A stretch of 64,000 nt of DNA from Epiperipatus broadwayi (GCA_028023455.1 JAQFVV010006208.1:12110984-12174983); one strand, 5' to 3'. Counted from the first letter of the stretch, positions 1-12,954 are shown. The notes: generated from the letters alone by a model not told the origin. A program made the numbers and translations.

Positions 1-327
1 GGATAATCTGGATCGGTCAAATGTTAATTCACTGATTATAAAAAAAAATTCTATTAAAAATATGATTCATCTTTCATCATTAGGCATTTTGCATATCACT
101 ACTGAATTTTGGGGAAAAATTCATCTCATTTAAAATTTTAATTTTGTAAAACAAATTCTTGGAATATATCCACATATTCTGATTATTTACACTACTGATG
201 AACATTTTATTTTGAACGACAGTGCCTGCCAAAAAGTTCCAAAAAATATTTATTGAATGATTGGCGGTTATTAAATCAAAATATAAACAACTTAATTATT
301 GCAGTTTTTTAAAAGTTTATAAAACAA

Positions 328-329
<2 letters not shown>

Positions 330-365
<36 letters not shown>

Positions 366-390
366 CAACAACAACAACAACAACAATAAT
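330..390. repeat. (AAT)n / (AAC)n microsatellite
   Basis: A run of AAT triplets passes into AAC triplets, a simple repeat with one substitution class that spread along the tract. Nothing coding is seen around it. Confidence 0.95.
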
Positions 391-539
391 TAAACAAAAT
401 TTCTAAATAAGCTAAATACAAGTGAACGATATTTATTTAGAAGAACTCAAGTTGAATAAAACGTAATAGTAAAAAATTAATAGTAATTAAAACAAAATTT
501 TGGAAATAAACATATAAAATCAACACAAATAGATATTAT

Positions 540-2310
540 TTAATGAGATCTTTGCTGTTGCACATTGGATGCCAAATATTTTATACCTGGTTGATATTTT
601 GTCATTTTTAATAATGTACATGCTGACCTAGATTCATCTGTCATTCTATTCCTCGAACTGTCTTTAATTAAATTCGTTTCTGAAAACAATGTTTCACATG
701 CATATGTAGAGGAGAAAATTGATAATATAGCGATCGCTAATTTTTTTAAACAATTAAATGTTTCAGGAATAGCATTCCAGGCAGTCATTAAGCTACTCTT
801 CAGCATTCTTTTTACATATATCCAATAGTAGATCATTTCCCATTATTTCTAACTCATTCCTCAAGTCAACAAATTTCTCTTTACATATAGAACTGGATTA
901 AAAATCTACAGATTGCATTTCCATATCTTTCAAATAAAGCCACTCAAAATTTTCTAACTTAAGACTATCCATTGATATGATATCTGGGTGTAAATTTTGA
1001 TGTTTCTGAAAATTGTCTGAACTGTGTAAATCTTAAAGAAAATTCATCAATTATCGATTGAATAACAGCACAAAAGTCTTGCATCAATTTTACTTGATCT
1101 GGCTTCTTATAAGATTCTAAATCAGTCAAGAACTTTTTTAGATTCGGAAAATATTTGAAGGTGTAAGAAATAACATCACAGTTGAAAATTTGTAATTTAA
1201 CTTCAAATGTTTTGTCAAATCAAACATGACAACAATTGTCTTATTATAACCTTGCTGGTTCACATTTAATTCATTTAGATGTTAACACATATCAGTAAAA
1301 ACATTAATTTTAAAAGCTATTTAATATCCACTAACTCATTATATTTTTCAATAATTTTCTCATTACATAAAAACAGTCTAATTTCTTACAAACACTCAAC
1401 CGAATCTTTGAAGAACTTTTCCTCAACTTAACCATCAGACATTGTTGTACATAAGTAAACCATAGTATACTGCTTACCTCATTCAAGGTGTAGATATAAA
1501 ATTGATTAACTTAGTCACAATGTTCATAACATCATCCAGTGGTTTAAAGTTGGCCTTTGTGTATAAAACTTGCTGATGTATAACGCAATGAAAACCCATA
1601 ATTGAATGCCCAATATAGTTGTTAAATAAACTGAGAAAATTATTTTCTTTTCCAGTCATACAATTTTGGCAACATCTATGTTGCAAATATCTATTTTTTG
1701 TTGTTGTTGTTGTTACTAATGAGATTAAACTGATCAATTCTTTTTTTGATAAACACAATAGTGAATAAAAATAGCAAAATGAGCTGATCCATTTATGTCT
1801 ATATTTTCATCAAGGCAGAGAGAAATTAAACTAGAAGATTTTATACCTCTTTTTTGTTGATAAGTTATGTTGTTAGCCATGTGCAGGATTCTTTCTTTAA
1901 CTGTATTTCTAGCCAATGATAAATCTTTTACGCTCTGAATAATTTTTGCTTTGTTTTCAAAATTTTCAAAAAGAACTGGTGCACATTTCGTCCAAGCTTT
2001 TTCCATATATTCTCCATCATTAAAAGATTTCCCATGTCTGGCAATTACATTGGGAAAAAAACTAGCAGCAGTTATTCATTATAGATGTTGATTGAATTAA
2101 TATATTTTTAAGTGCTTGGGCAATATATTCTTTTTGTTCATCTTTACTTTTTTCACAGAGTAATTTATGATTGGTCTCATAATGCCATTTTACCTATGAT
2201 GTTCTCAATACAACTGTTCCAGAATATAAAACACATACTGCCCTGGTGCCTTTGTTAATCATTCCATATTCATCAATCCACCAATTTTGAAATTCTTTAC
2301 TGCTTGATAA
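540..2310 (-). pseudogene. hAT transposase pseudogene (GTF2IRD2/ZBED5-like)
   Basis: The minus strand holds pieces of one hAT transposase in N-to-C order, broken by stops and frameshifts. The first piece (about 2300-2150) has a WWIDEYGMI-like stretch and WHYETNHK. The second (2006-1737) reads VLFENFENKAKIIQ, then SLCLDENIDI, matching the family's SLALDESTD region. The third (1758-1483) has MTGKENNF and HCVIHQQ, matching the conserved MTG..NGF and HCIIHQE blocks. The last (836-540) is the C-terminal hAT dimerisation domain, with FSSTYACETLFS, NRMTDES and a TKYQP.I tail. The family normally has about 600 residues, so most of the protein is represented. Identification rests on motif order; the element cannot encode an active enzyme. 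Confidence 0.85.
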
Positions 2311-2867
2311 TTTTTGTTTTTTATTTTCACATTATATTATATAATGGTAACAAATTTATTTAAAATAAATTTAAATGAGCTTTAATAATTTTATAAATCA
2401 AAGATTTATCATTTCACTTTTACAGCTAAACTTCAAGCAAAAAAAAAGTCATTTGATGGCATTGATTTCATTCCTTTGTTCATGATTTTGATTACATTAA
2501 AAAAATGAATGGGCCAACACATTTTTAGATGAAAAAATATTAGAACAGAAAATCATCTGATTAATTTTATTTTAGATTTGAAAAAAATTATTTCAAAGAG
2601 TTATAAAATATTTTATAGAGTTTATTTTGTAGTTTTATTGGAATCATTTGACAAGTTTATAGATGATGATATCACAGTATACCGATACCACTTTATTTGA
2701 CTGAAAATATCATAATGTATTGCTTCAAATCAGAGTTCAATTGTAAAGTGAATTCTAATAGAATATTTATTTATTTTACATTTAATTTACAGTGAATTTT
2801 TATAAGTATAGATTTTAGCAACAAAAAAATATTGAAAAAAATTATGATATATAAATAGTTCAGTGTG

Positions 2868-2935
2868 CCAGTAAAATAATTGAATGGGTCATCTCTGGCA
2901 TACGTGCCACAGGTTTACCATCACTGTATTAGATG
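2868..2935 (-). mobile_element. Probable hAT terminal sequence
   Basis: Read on the minus strand from about 2928, the sequence starts CAGTGATGGTAAACCTGTGG and continues with a 'cacgtatgccagag' type motif. This is the form of hAT termini (CAGNG start). It lies about 0.6 kb upstream of the hAT transposase remains on the same strand, so it probably marks their 5' end. I could not find a matching opposite terminus near position 200-500. Confidence 0.5.
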
Positions 2936-3524
2936 ATATAATGGAATTTACTCGAAGAATTTTTATTTTAAATAATCTTTTGGTAACATACTCTGTAATT
3001 TAATGATAAATTTATTAACCCACTAAGGCTACAATCAGTATGTGATACTGCTATGAAATTTCATATGCCTTAATTTCATAGAATTTTTTAATTGAACAGG
3101 TGTCAGTAAATCAAATTATTTGGAATTTACCCTGCATAGTGTATGTTTTATGCCACTTTTCTGAAGTTTAGCAAAATGTCATACCGGTCTACATGTAAAA
3201 AATTTATTCCTCCATTTTTTTCCAATCTATATGGATTTTTTTTCCAAATTTTTTATATAACTTTTACACCATTTTTATAAATGATGCTTACAATAATAAA
3301 AATCAAATTTATTTTGTTAAAATATCTGATTTTAAAAAAAATGTTTTTAAAATGATCTCAATTACAGACAAATTTTGAGCATAATTTTTTTGTGTGTGCG
3401 GTATTGCTGCAGAGTTTTCAAACAAATGTTTAACTGTAAAACTTCTACTTATTTTGTCTGACATCATATCTGACTAGCTTGTAAAGTAAAATTAAAAATT
3501 CTTCTGATCCAATTTTTTTTAAAT

Positions 3525-4605
3525 ATGTCCAGAGATGATGACAGTGATGTTGCTGAAACTGTGGAAGATAATATGTTATGTCAAATTGGAGAGTGAAATG
3601 TCTGAATCTGATACTTAAGAGAATGTTAGTGCCATAAATTTGATAACAAGTAATTTAAGCAACAACATATTTATCCATGATAATAAATTCAAATAGTTCA
3701 AAAAACCTCCACTAATAAATAAAAGAATAAGACACATAGAAGACATTGCCAATCCTGAACAAATATTATTCTGAGTGAAATTATAATTTGGATAAATAAT
3801 AAAATAGAATAAACATGAATAAATTATCAAGCTTAAAATCACATTCTTTTTCCTGACATGAATTTATTAGAATTAAAAGCATTTGGGGAGATACTAATGG
3901 AAATATTCAAATCAGGCAACCAAAAATCTTGATTTATTCTATGTAACTGATGAAACCCAGATGAGAAATTTTTCTAACTATGCCTAAAGGAAGATTTAAA
4001 TTTTTATTTTGCTGTCTTTGTTTTGATAATCCTAGTCATCAAAAAGAATGAGAAAAAAGTAATTCTGCAGTTGCCATTAGTAATTTATTTGAAATATTTA
4101 TCAAAAATTATTAAAAAAAATTTAAGACATTGGAACACAAACTTGCACTGATCAAATCCTTGTGATATTTAATGGGAATCTGCAGATTTAAAATTTATAT
4201 GCCAAAAAGAGTCTAAAAAATAGAGAACAAAACTCCCTTTACCTCACTGACACCTTACAACAGTTATTTTTGAAATGCTTCTGTATATTCAGGAAACAAT
4301 TCTGATAGGAAGATGCTGTCTGAAGAAGAAAAATGATTCCCATCACAACCTCTTATTAGATTGTAAATGCCAATACAAAGTTGCAACAGAAATGTTATAG
4401 TAGATAATTGGTTTAACTCTGTAGAAATATTCAAAGAGATACAAAAAAAAGGACTAACATATTTGGGAACTTGAAACAAAAAAATTAAATTGCATTAGAA
4501 ATGGTACATTGATCCAAAAACTTTCACTCTTGAGATCATTAAGAGTAAACTCAATTACAAAACAAAAAAGTTTGCTCTTAAAACAACAAAATATAACAAA
4601 ACAAC
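3525..4605 (+). pseudogene. piggyBac-like transposase pseudogene (DDE_Tnp_1_7)
   Basis: Three forward frames together give a recognisable piggyBac transposase, with many stops and frameshifts. In order: an acidic N-terminus starting MSRDDDSDVAE (3525); ELKAF..ILMEIFKSGNQ (about 3870); MRNFSNYA then an RFKF-like block with CLCFDNPSHQKE (about 3960-4050); NLFEIFIKN (about 4080); CRFKIYMPKR (about 4185); SVYSGNNSDRKMLSEEEK (about 4275-4335); KCQYKVATEML (about 4365); and DNWFNSVEIF then KKGLTYLGT (about 4400-4480). The KMYMPKKP, TGKN and DNWFTS-type blocks are diagnostic for the family. The 3' end is cut off by the TIR element that starts at 4613. Inactive fossil. Confidence 0.8.
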
Positions 4606-4727
4606 TTTATTACACCTGGGTCTCATTTTATGAGGATTTATTTAATGCGATTTTGAAGTTGTGCGATTCATGTTTCTTCTTATCTTTGTATGCAGTTTTC
4701 TTTTATGAGATAAAAATTATTCAATCA

Positions 4728-4825
4728 GAAGTGAGCTCCGATAATGTGCTATTACTTTAAATATTATAAATTTCGTACACTCACGTCATATTTAAAGTAA
4801 TAGCGCATTATCGGAGTTTGACTTC
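4728..4825. repeat. Short foldback (hairpin) repeat
   Basis: Arms 4728-4762 and 4790-4825 are inverted copies about 35 bp long, sharing the segment TCCGATAATG. A related half copy lies at 12958-13010, so this is a dispersed hairpin family rather than a local accident. No coding sequence. Confidence 0.8.
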
Positions 4826-5478
4826 CATCTAATAATTTCAATATTTTCAGCACTTTATAATAGTACTGTAATAGATTTTATTCAATAAAGAAGTTCATAA
4901 TTCACTTAAAATCAGAATTTCCCCATTTTATATACACACATTAAAGTTTACAAAACTATAATGTAAATCTGTTCAAACATTATAGATGACAAATACTATG
5001 TATGTTGTTGTTTTTGCATTTTAAATCATGTTCTATTTTTGCTTTTTATAAAAATAATATGTAATCAATTAATCATTTAGTGTCCACAAGGTTATTTTTA
5101 AAAAGTGAGTAACAGTGGTTGTCACAATTAAATTTGACAATTAAAATCTGATTTTTAATTGTAATTAACAATTTAAAAATTATGTAATGTGATCTGAAAT
5201 TAAGGTGATGTGAAACGATGAAATTTGATTTTTAAATGGAATTGAAAATTAAAAAATTAAAGACAAAAATATGAATTTAATTTTTAATTGTTAGTTTTAA
5301 TTAAATTTTGCCCAACAGTGGTGAGTCAGTGTCTTTTTATTATCGTAAGTCTCTATCGGTGAGAAAAAAAACACCCAAGAAAATAAATTTCTTTGTAAAC
5401 AAAAATTTCAATTTTATATCACTTAGCGAAATGGGAAGGATCATCAGCGATTGGAAAATGTTTTAGTTGTATTTCCTC

Positions 5479-5524
5479 TTAACTTCATTTATAGAGAAGC
5501 TACAGTACCTCACATCACATCATG
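5479..5524 (+). mobile_element. Extreme 3' tip of a LINE (same family as 49.7-51.5 kb)
   Basis: The segment 'agagaagctacagtacctca' followed by catcacat matches the 3' ends at 18865-18905 (agaagccaaaatacatcacatcac) and 51470-51492 (agaagtcacagtacatcaca). It is a severely 5'-truncated insertion, the usual fate of LINE copies. Confidence 0.6.
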
Positions 5525-5919
5525 ATGAATCTGATGTCTCAAATAGCGATAATGATTAAAATACCATACATGTATGAAAAAAATGTAAATTATGCATAAA
5601 AATATATTGTTTTGAATAAAATTAAATACGGTAGTTAATAAAAAAAAGTAAAAAAAGTTTGTCTTGTATCAATTTTTTTCAAAATTGAAATTTTTTATTA
5701 GTCATATTTTATTTCCTTTTTTTTTAATGCAAATTTTAAAGTAATTTTACATTGTTCCTTTGCTTTTATGCGATTTGGGGAAAATTACAGTATGTATTCC
5801 CCATTTTTCAAGGTAAGTTAAGTCTATTTTTGTGCAATTTCTTTTGTGTGCATTTTCTGAGGAACCTATCTATCACATAAAACGAGACCCAGGTGTATTT
5901 AGTATATCATGAGAATTTA

Positions 5920-6672
5920 CAAGAATATGATAGGTGCCAATATAGTACGTGTTCATCACCATTTTGAATTTTATAACTCACCCAAAATCCCTGCTGACAC
6001 ATTCAAGAGAGAAATGATAATGATTATCAACATGTGGTTTCAAAAAAAGATGGTTACAAAATCACAAATTTCATCATTAATTAAAAAATCAAATTGCAAT
6101 TTACGTTCGTTATAAGCTTATGAAAGAAATCAAGAGGCAATTTACGTTTTCTACTTAAAAAAAAAAACCTTAATTAACTTACTTTTTGTTAATATGCCAA
6201 AAGATTATAACTTACAAAATATGAAATACTACATATTATTTTTACAAATAATAGGATTTTAGTTTTTTCTTATCAGAAATTCTTTGTTAGCTACTGTTGA
6301 TCATTCGAAGGTTTTTTTTAAAGTAATATAAACTCCATAATCGTATTAATATTGTTTTTAGTAGTTGGATAATATGTATTTAAGTGATATATGCACTTGT
6401 GTTGACTGAAAACTCGTTTAAGATTTTTTTTTCAATACTTTGTTTCTTAACTAGAAGATAAAGAACACGGACTAATTTAAATTGGCTAGATGATTACAAA
6501 TACATTAAATTAAAAAATAAAGTACAATTGTTACATAATATTACCTCCATGTTTAGTATGCTTGTTGATAATCGATGTTATTTATCACTTGAATGTGTCA
6601 GCGGGGATTTTGGGTGAGTTATAAAATTCAAAATGGCGTCGAACGCGTACTATATCAGCAACAATATGATAT
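5920..6672. mobile_element. Non-autonomous TIR/foldback element, ~110-bp arms
   Basis: The stretch 5923-6031 is repeated in inverted orientation at 6563-6670, including the shared segment ACTCACCCAAAATCC. About 530 bp of A/T-rich spacer without a transposase separates the arms. The long arms and absence of coding sequence fit a MITE or foldback transposon. The family is not recognised. Confidence 0.7.
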
Positions 6673-6679
6673 AACATTT

Positions 6680-8860
6680 TTGTCAAATTTGTGGAAATAA
6701 ATGAAAAGGTACAAAAATGATTTCATTGTTTTTTGGCAAACAAAAAACTTTGAAAAGTTAAAACCCCACTTTATAATAAATTATTTACACAGAAATATTT
6801 AAAGAATTAAAAAACTGGGTGATGATAATTTTTTGTTAATTAATATGCTATAAATCCTGTTGAAATAAATAAATCTTCACACCTGTATTATTAGATTGAT
6901 ATTAAATTTACATGCCCACAGCTGCTATTAAGTCTTTTAAAGCATAAATGAATCACTTATGCTTATAGTTTATTCTTATATAAATGGATAGCTATTGATC
7001 ATATTTAAATCCATACTTGATCTTATTATGACTTGATATTGACAATGTAATTGTACAAATTTAGTTTATATATTGCAATAAAGAGAAGGTTTTTTAATTT
7101 TTAGCTACCTACAACTTTGAATTACATAAATCTGAATATATGTAAATAAATAATTTAGTGATTTAGCACACATGTGAAGATTCATTTTTTTTCCACAAGA
7201 TTTGCACATATCTAATTCTATTTTTATATGAAATGGGTTCCCAAAAATTATGTGTAAGATAAATTTGTGTTAAAAAATACACTGTATATATGGAAAATAA
7301 TGAAATTGTTCCAGACCTAAGAAATCAATAAAAATAATTAATTAAACCAAATGAAAAATTTTGTTAGAATGTTGTATTTTTTATGTTCTTTCAAATTTTA
7401 CTTCATACACATTACACATTAGAAAAAGAGATATAAGAACATAAATTTCATTAAAAAATTTAAAAAAAGTTGTAAGTGATAATATAATGAAGCATTCGTT
7501 AGTATTTTTCTATACAAGCCACTGAAAACTTTCAAGTTCAGAGCATATTGTTACTTCCAAGTTATAAATAATAAAAAAATTGAAAGATTATTAACATAAT
7601 TTATCAGAATTTATTATCTTTATTTCATTTAACTTTTTTTTTAAAAAAAATTTAACAACAAATACATTCGAAAAGAGAAACTGTAGGTTCCCAGAACTAT
7701 ACACTTATCAAAAATACAGGTGCCATCTTACTTCCCCTCAAAACAAAAAAACACCCAAGATTTTATTTGCTATCACTTGCTAACAATAAATGCCTATGTT
7801 TGTCAATGATTGGAACATCATTGCTATCACTAAAACTTGCAATTTATAACTTAATATTTATTGATATTTGGGGGGGGGGTTACTAAATTAAAATTAAATA
7901 AAATTAATTTTTTTAACATGAACACATACAAGGATTTTTTTTTTTTAAAAAAAAAAACAAATATCAAAATGCAAACAAAGCATTAATACCAAAAAGATAC
8001 TTATCTTTCAAAACAAAATATCAAAAATGTTACAAGCAAACAAACAAATTTCCCATTTACAGGAATACTGCTTTTTTAAAATTAGATGTATTAACAGACA
8101 TATTTTTTTTTCTTTTTTAGTTTTTGTGATGTAATTGTGACAAACTCAACCTCAAAAACAAATCTATAAATAAACGCAGAATTAAAAACATTTTCTATTT
8201 TCTAAAAAGAAAAAGAAATTATTTTATTTTATGTACATGAAAATATTTAGAATTTAAAAAAAGTTTAATAACTTAAGACAATCTAAGAATTACTTTGAGA
8301 AGGTAAGATGATTTTTTTTAAAACCTTCCAGACAATAAGTTCATTTCTTGATTCCAATCATAATTATGTCACAGCAGCTCTAATCCCAAAGTACCTTTTT
8401 TTTTTACCTATCATGTTATTTTAAAACAACTTGTGTAGAAAGAGTTTTTTTTAAATTCGTATTACTTCAAAATCAAGCAAAAAAAAAAAATCTGTGTAAA
8501 AAGAGAATTAGGTATATATATATAAATTGCTAAATTATTTATTTAATACGTTTTAATAGAACAAAAAATAGGGAAAATAAATATTATTATAAAAAAAAGC
8601 TGTTGTATTTTAAGATACTGTGGTCTTCATTATTTAACAAAATTGGGACCAAGATATTGTGAGAAAATAAAAAGTTTCAATAAAGGAAATGAAATTGACT
8701 AAAATTTACATTAATAAAATATAGTTTAAAGAGAAAAAAAAAGATTATTATAGTGTTTCTCAAATTATATTCACATAATTATAGCAAATGCATTTTCTAT
8801 AAAACTTTTTGTTATGACCAATTAAATACAATTATAATACAAACTTAATTTTAAACTTTG
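6680..8860. other. A/T-rich stretch, no gene seen
   Basis: Homopolymer runs (G10 near 7869, several A or T runs of 9-10) and no recognisable domain on either strand. The segment 6905-7080 resembles 13030-13140 (…aaatgaatcactta…ttgtacaaat), so part of it is an unnamed dispersed repeat. Confidence 0.6.
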
Positions 8861-8864
8861 CATG

Positions 8865-9265
8865 TTTGGTTAATAATCTGTAATTTAATACTAGTGCTAT
8901 GAATGCATACACACAAAGCTAATATTTAATATTTTATTAAACCATAGGCTGAGCAGTTTTGAGAGTCATAGTTCTCATAATTATAGCTCTTTGTGAAGTA
9001 ACTGATTGTCTAATGTTATGCAAATTTATGCAAAGTTCAAGATTCCATTTCCTGGATATAGAATAACATGTTTTCTTTCTGTTAATGGTATTGCTGTCTA
9101 TTGCGATGAGCATAACATTAGACCATCAGTTACTTCACAAAGAGCTATGATTATGAGAGCTGTGACTCTCGAAAGCACTCAGCCCATGGGTTAATAAGAT
9201 ATTAAATATTAACTTTGTGTGTATGCATGTATAGCGCTAGTATTGAATTACAGATTAAATACAAT
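8865..9265. repeat. Foldback repeat, ~150-bp arms, with hammerhead-like relic
   Basis: The arms are about 8870-9030 and 9105-9265; each contains the sequence of TTACTTCACAAAGAGCTATG on one strand or the other. On the plus strand at 9143-9184 there is a three-way-junction-like arrangement: GCU, an altered core AUGAUUAUGA, perfect stem GAGAG/CUCUC, GAAA, then a short segment and AGC complementary to GCU. The core differs from CUGANGA, so this is at best a decayed ribozyme. A related copy lies at 63795-63845. Confidence 0.65.
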
Positions 9266-9269
9266 TATG

Positions 9270-10450
9270 TATATGTAATTTTAGCATTGATTGTATGTAA
9301 TTACAATAGGTATAGTATATTATACTGAAAATGTATTTTTATGTCAGTACATTATCTTTACAAACAAATAAAAACAAAGATGACTAATAAATGTTTATTT
9401 ATCTTTTTGTAAACAATATACGATTGCCCAATAATTTAAAAGGTATTAATACTTGTTTACTACTTTCAATTAGTGTTTTTTCACTGAAATGTTCTCTTTT
9501 TAGTTTATATTTTGTAGATGGGAAATTAAAAACAAATCATAAATAGACAGAGTATTTCATAGTATATAGTGTTTTTAAGATTATATTTTAAGTTGGATCT
9601 TGAACCTAAGTCACTGATGTAATGACAGATGATAACATGAATTACCTGACAAGAAGAATTTACTTGAGCCTTGTAGGATATAAAGTTGTTTATTAAATTT
9701 TATCATCAACATTTGGACAATTCTCATATTAATAGCAATCAATAATTTTAAACTGTTGTCAAGGCAACCTCTTTTTAACAATAAGATTGCCTCGATCGTA
9801 GTTTTAAATTGGTGATTGTTATTGATATGGGGATTGTCCAAATGTTCATTCATTTTTTGGTGATTACTTAAACATCTATTTATCATTGAACATTGTTACA
9901 CTCATTATTAAAGTTTATGTATTGTATCAATAAAAATTGTATTTTCTATCATTTCCACCATTTTTTATTTATTCGTTTTCCATTTTCTTTCTCTCTCTTT
10001 TTTTTTTACTTATCTATATTGAATTATTTAAAATGATTTGCTCATCTTAATTTTTTTTAGCTATTGCTTATTTTTCTGCACTATCTATAATTGTGTGTTT
10101 ATGCAAATGCATTTTATATTTTAATTATTTGAATATTAATTATGATTCCATTTTATTTCTTTGAATGCAAGTATACATTTTACAATGTCTTTAGTATTTA
10201 AAGCAGTAATTGAGATAGAATTAGCAGATTGAGCATCCTCAGTTGCGATCTTTTATAAATCAATCAATAATGAGGCATTTTAGAACTCAATTAGGGATTT
10301 GAGCTTTACTTAGCAAATGATTGGGAAGTCCAATTTAGAAATTCACTTCTTTTCTTTTTACACATGGAACAACTTAGAAAAGATGATCTACAAAATTGTA
10401 TGTCTTGCAAAATCAGCTTATATCTGCATGCCTACAGGAAATTTTTTTTT
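9270..10450. other. A/T-rich stretch, no gene seen
   Basis: Frames here are short and match no family. No terminal repeats or known motifs were found before the SINE at 10457. Confidence 0.55.
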
Positions 10451-10456
10451 TTTTTA

Positions 10457-10558
10457 AGTGTCATAGCATCGGCCGGGACACGAACCCGCAACCCGGGCAA
10501 CTGCCTGCTAGTGCAAGGCAGTCGCACTGACCTCTCGACCACCAATGCAAGACAGGAA
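10457..10558 (-). mobile_element. tRNA-derived SINE, family T1
   Basis: On the minus strand it starts GTCTTGCATTGGTGGTCGAG, where TGGTCGAGAGGTCAG is a Pol III A box. About 50 nt on is a B box (GGGTTCGTGTCCC, plus positions 10476-10488), and it ends CCGATGCTATGAC then an A-rich tail. The 5' and 3' ends pair with each other (GCATTGG with CCGATGC), like an acceptor stem lengthened outward by GTC/GAC. Related copies are at 20424, 49424, 53258 and 53390. Confidence 0.85.
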
Positions 10559-10964
10559 ATTATTGTTTATCAGTAATAAGAATGGAAGAGGAGAGAATCA
10601 AGAGGTATTAAAAAGTGTAAATTATTCATATAAATACGTAGAATGTGCAATTTGCTTGATGTGAATTTTTTAAGACTTGAAACTAGAGTGACACTTGTAG
10701 TCAAACAATTGTTAAGATTTGAAATTAATATAGATGAAATTAATAAAGGAAATCTAATTAAACAGACAGATATCTACAAATTTTTTTAAAGAAGAGTAGT
10801 CTATAAAATAAAAGAAGCCTGCCTGTCTTCCTGAGAAACTAACAATATGATTATTTAGTTAGAGAAGTTTAAATCCGTGCTTACAAGGGAATTGTAAGCC
10901 CATATAATTAAAACATTGAAGTGGAAAATATAAATAATTTCATAAATCACAATAACTGAAATAC

Positions 10965-11480
10965 AGGCTTATTATATACCTGTATCAATATATGTAATAT
11001 ATAGAGTATATGAGCACATATATTTTGATACATGTATATAATATACCTGTATTTCAGTTATTATATAGTAGAGATGTCTGCCCATCCCTTGTATATGTAT
11101 GAAATAAATTATGTCCTATACATGAGGGGTCAGATTGACTTTAGGTCAACATGGGTGTGACAAGAATTTCAGCTCAGGGTGATCTTTGAGCAGTCCATCA
11201 TTGGATTTTCAATTGAATAGATGGGTGAAGAGTTGGAGTGTGGAGTGGATTGAAGGTCGTCCATTAAAGTATGAAGATTGACTATCTTAATATCTGAGCA
11301 CTTATTGCATATATGTGTAGAGATGATAATCTGGACCAACTGATGATTGCTGGTTTAGCATGAAACACATATATTGGTGATTTATTTATCTTTTCAACAT
11401 ATATGTGTTCAAGTGTATCAGTGTTATGAGATAGAGTGGAGAGTGGTGGGTCATGTGAAAGTCTGTGCTCATATATACTA
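10965..11480 (+). mobile_element. Hammerhead repeat family A (retrozyme-like)
   Basis: About 500 bp nearly collinear with 61700-62265. Shared segments include 'catgaggggtcagattgac', 'gtcaacatgggtgtgacaag', the ribozyme region, and a 3' part with 'gagatagagtggagag' and 'gtgaaagtctgtgctc'. Other copies end in a B-box-like GAGTTCGAATCCC. There is no coding capacity. A short inverted segment (ataactgaaatacaggctta, repeated reversed at 11040-11065) sits at the 5' end. Confidence 0.75.
11336..11377 (+). ncRNA. Hammerhead ribozyme, family A (mutated)
   Basis: Stem I strand CCAA (11336-11339), core CTGATGA (11340-11346), stem II region closing on TGCT/AGCA, GAAA, a degenerate stem III ending AUA (NUH) and TTGG (11374-11377) complementary to CCAA. 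The base pair next to the core in stem II is U·U, so activity is doubtful. Confidence 0.6.
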
Positions 11481-12950
11481 CATATTATAAATCACAATAA
11501 TGATTTTTTAAAAATGCATTTGCTTTACATAATATAATTTTGATAAAAAATAATGCAATTTCTCATAAAGGAAAGATTATTTAAGAATTTTTTATTAATG
11601 ATTTTGACATATGGATTGAAAGACTGGTAGTATCAATTGATTAAATGTGAATAAACTATATATACATATTTGAAAACCTTAACGCAAAATGGCTAGTGCA
11701 TCTGCTTACCACATACATGACTTGGGGGTCATTTTTTAGTAACATGAATTTTTTGTAAAAATTTTCAAGTCACAAGCAGGTTTAAAATTTTTCGTTCAGG
11801 TAGCCAATCTGCAATTGAACAAACAGGACTGGTAAATAAATTGATATCTAGTTATTATGAACTAGATGATAAAGATCACAAATTTATTTGGTTTTTAATC
11901 AGATAAATGTAAAAAAAAATTGTAATATTGATGCAACCATGACCACTGATGAATGGGGGTGGGGAAGAGTTTTCACTATAAAGGAGGAGAATTCAACATT
12001 TTGGTGGATCTGGGCCACATTGACAAAAATAAGTTCATCTGGCACCATGTTACATAGACAAAAATTTAAAAAGCTGACAAGCAAAAATAAATTCTGTGCA
12101 TAATTTTTATGGCACCCGCCATCACAGATAAGGAAAAAAGTCCTTAAATAATAATGCTAATTATGCAGAGATTAATTTGGAAAGTCTTTTAAAATTATTC
12201 GGCAAGTTCCAAATTTGTGATCACTAATATAGAAAATATAGATATCTAAGCCGTTTTTAAATACTTTTATTGATGTTAAAAAATCAATTTGTTTGTTTGT
12301 TAACTTTTGATCTTTTTCAAGTTAGAATGAAATTTTAAAATCAAGGTTTCATGTATACAAATTCAATAGAATAGCTTGAAATCTGATATATAACTCATTA
12401 ATATAAGTTCAATCCATATAAGACACTCACTTCTTCATTACATCACCTAGTTTATTACATATAAAACAGAGAATGGGAAAATATTAAAAATATTCAATAA
12501 CTTCACATATCTCAATTATAAATTATTCTTACAACTTTCATTTGTTCATAAAAGGGTGGTAAGATTTTAAAAATTTTTTTTCTTTCAATTTAATATTTTT
12601 TTAACATTTTAAAATTGATATTTAACAGACTAAAGTTCAATATAATTTGTTGAAATTTTGTACATTTATTAATAATGTCTATGAAAGTAATAGGTATTAT
12701 TAATTTTTTAAAAAATAAAAAAATGTTCAAAGTAAAAATGTTAAACACTTTTCACTTAAAAAAATGTTTCATATTTTAGTCACTTATGTAGACATATATT
12801 ATTATGTACACATACTAAATATGATATATACAAAAGAAGTATAATTTTTAACTTATAAACTATCTAGTGATATATATCAATTAGAGGTGTCCAGTCAATT
12901 TAAAGTATGATATAGTTTTACATTTTAATTTACTGTGTCAATACTGATTA
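11480..12950. other. No gene seen
   Basis: Small frames on both strands around 11888-12103 overlap each other and match nothing known. The rest is A/T-rich without repeats I could pair to other loci. Confidence 0.5.
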
Positions 12951-12954
12951 TTAA

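Larger units (their letters stand above)
4613..5895. mobile_element. 1.28 kb element with 20-bp terminal inverted repeats and TA flanks
   Basis: The left end reads CACCTGGGTCTCATTTTATG; the right end, reverse-complemented, is the same 20 bases with one change (A to G). Both ends are flanked by TA, the target preferred by Tc1/mariner-like and some PIF-like elements. No transposase is visible inside, so it is non-autonomous. It contains the hairpin at 4728-4825 and a LINE tail at 5479-5524, which are probably later insertions. Family not recognised. Confidence 0.55.

Noticed and set aside
3950-3985. CTGATGA followed by GAGAAAT (hammerhead-like boxes)
   Set aside because: It lies in the piggyBac coding remnant and lacks a stem II or stem I.
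10460-10555. A functional tRNA gene
   Set aside because: A and B boxes are present, but the anticodon arm is irregular, the ends pair too far, and A-tailed copies with TSDs occur elsewhere, so it is a SINE.
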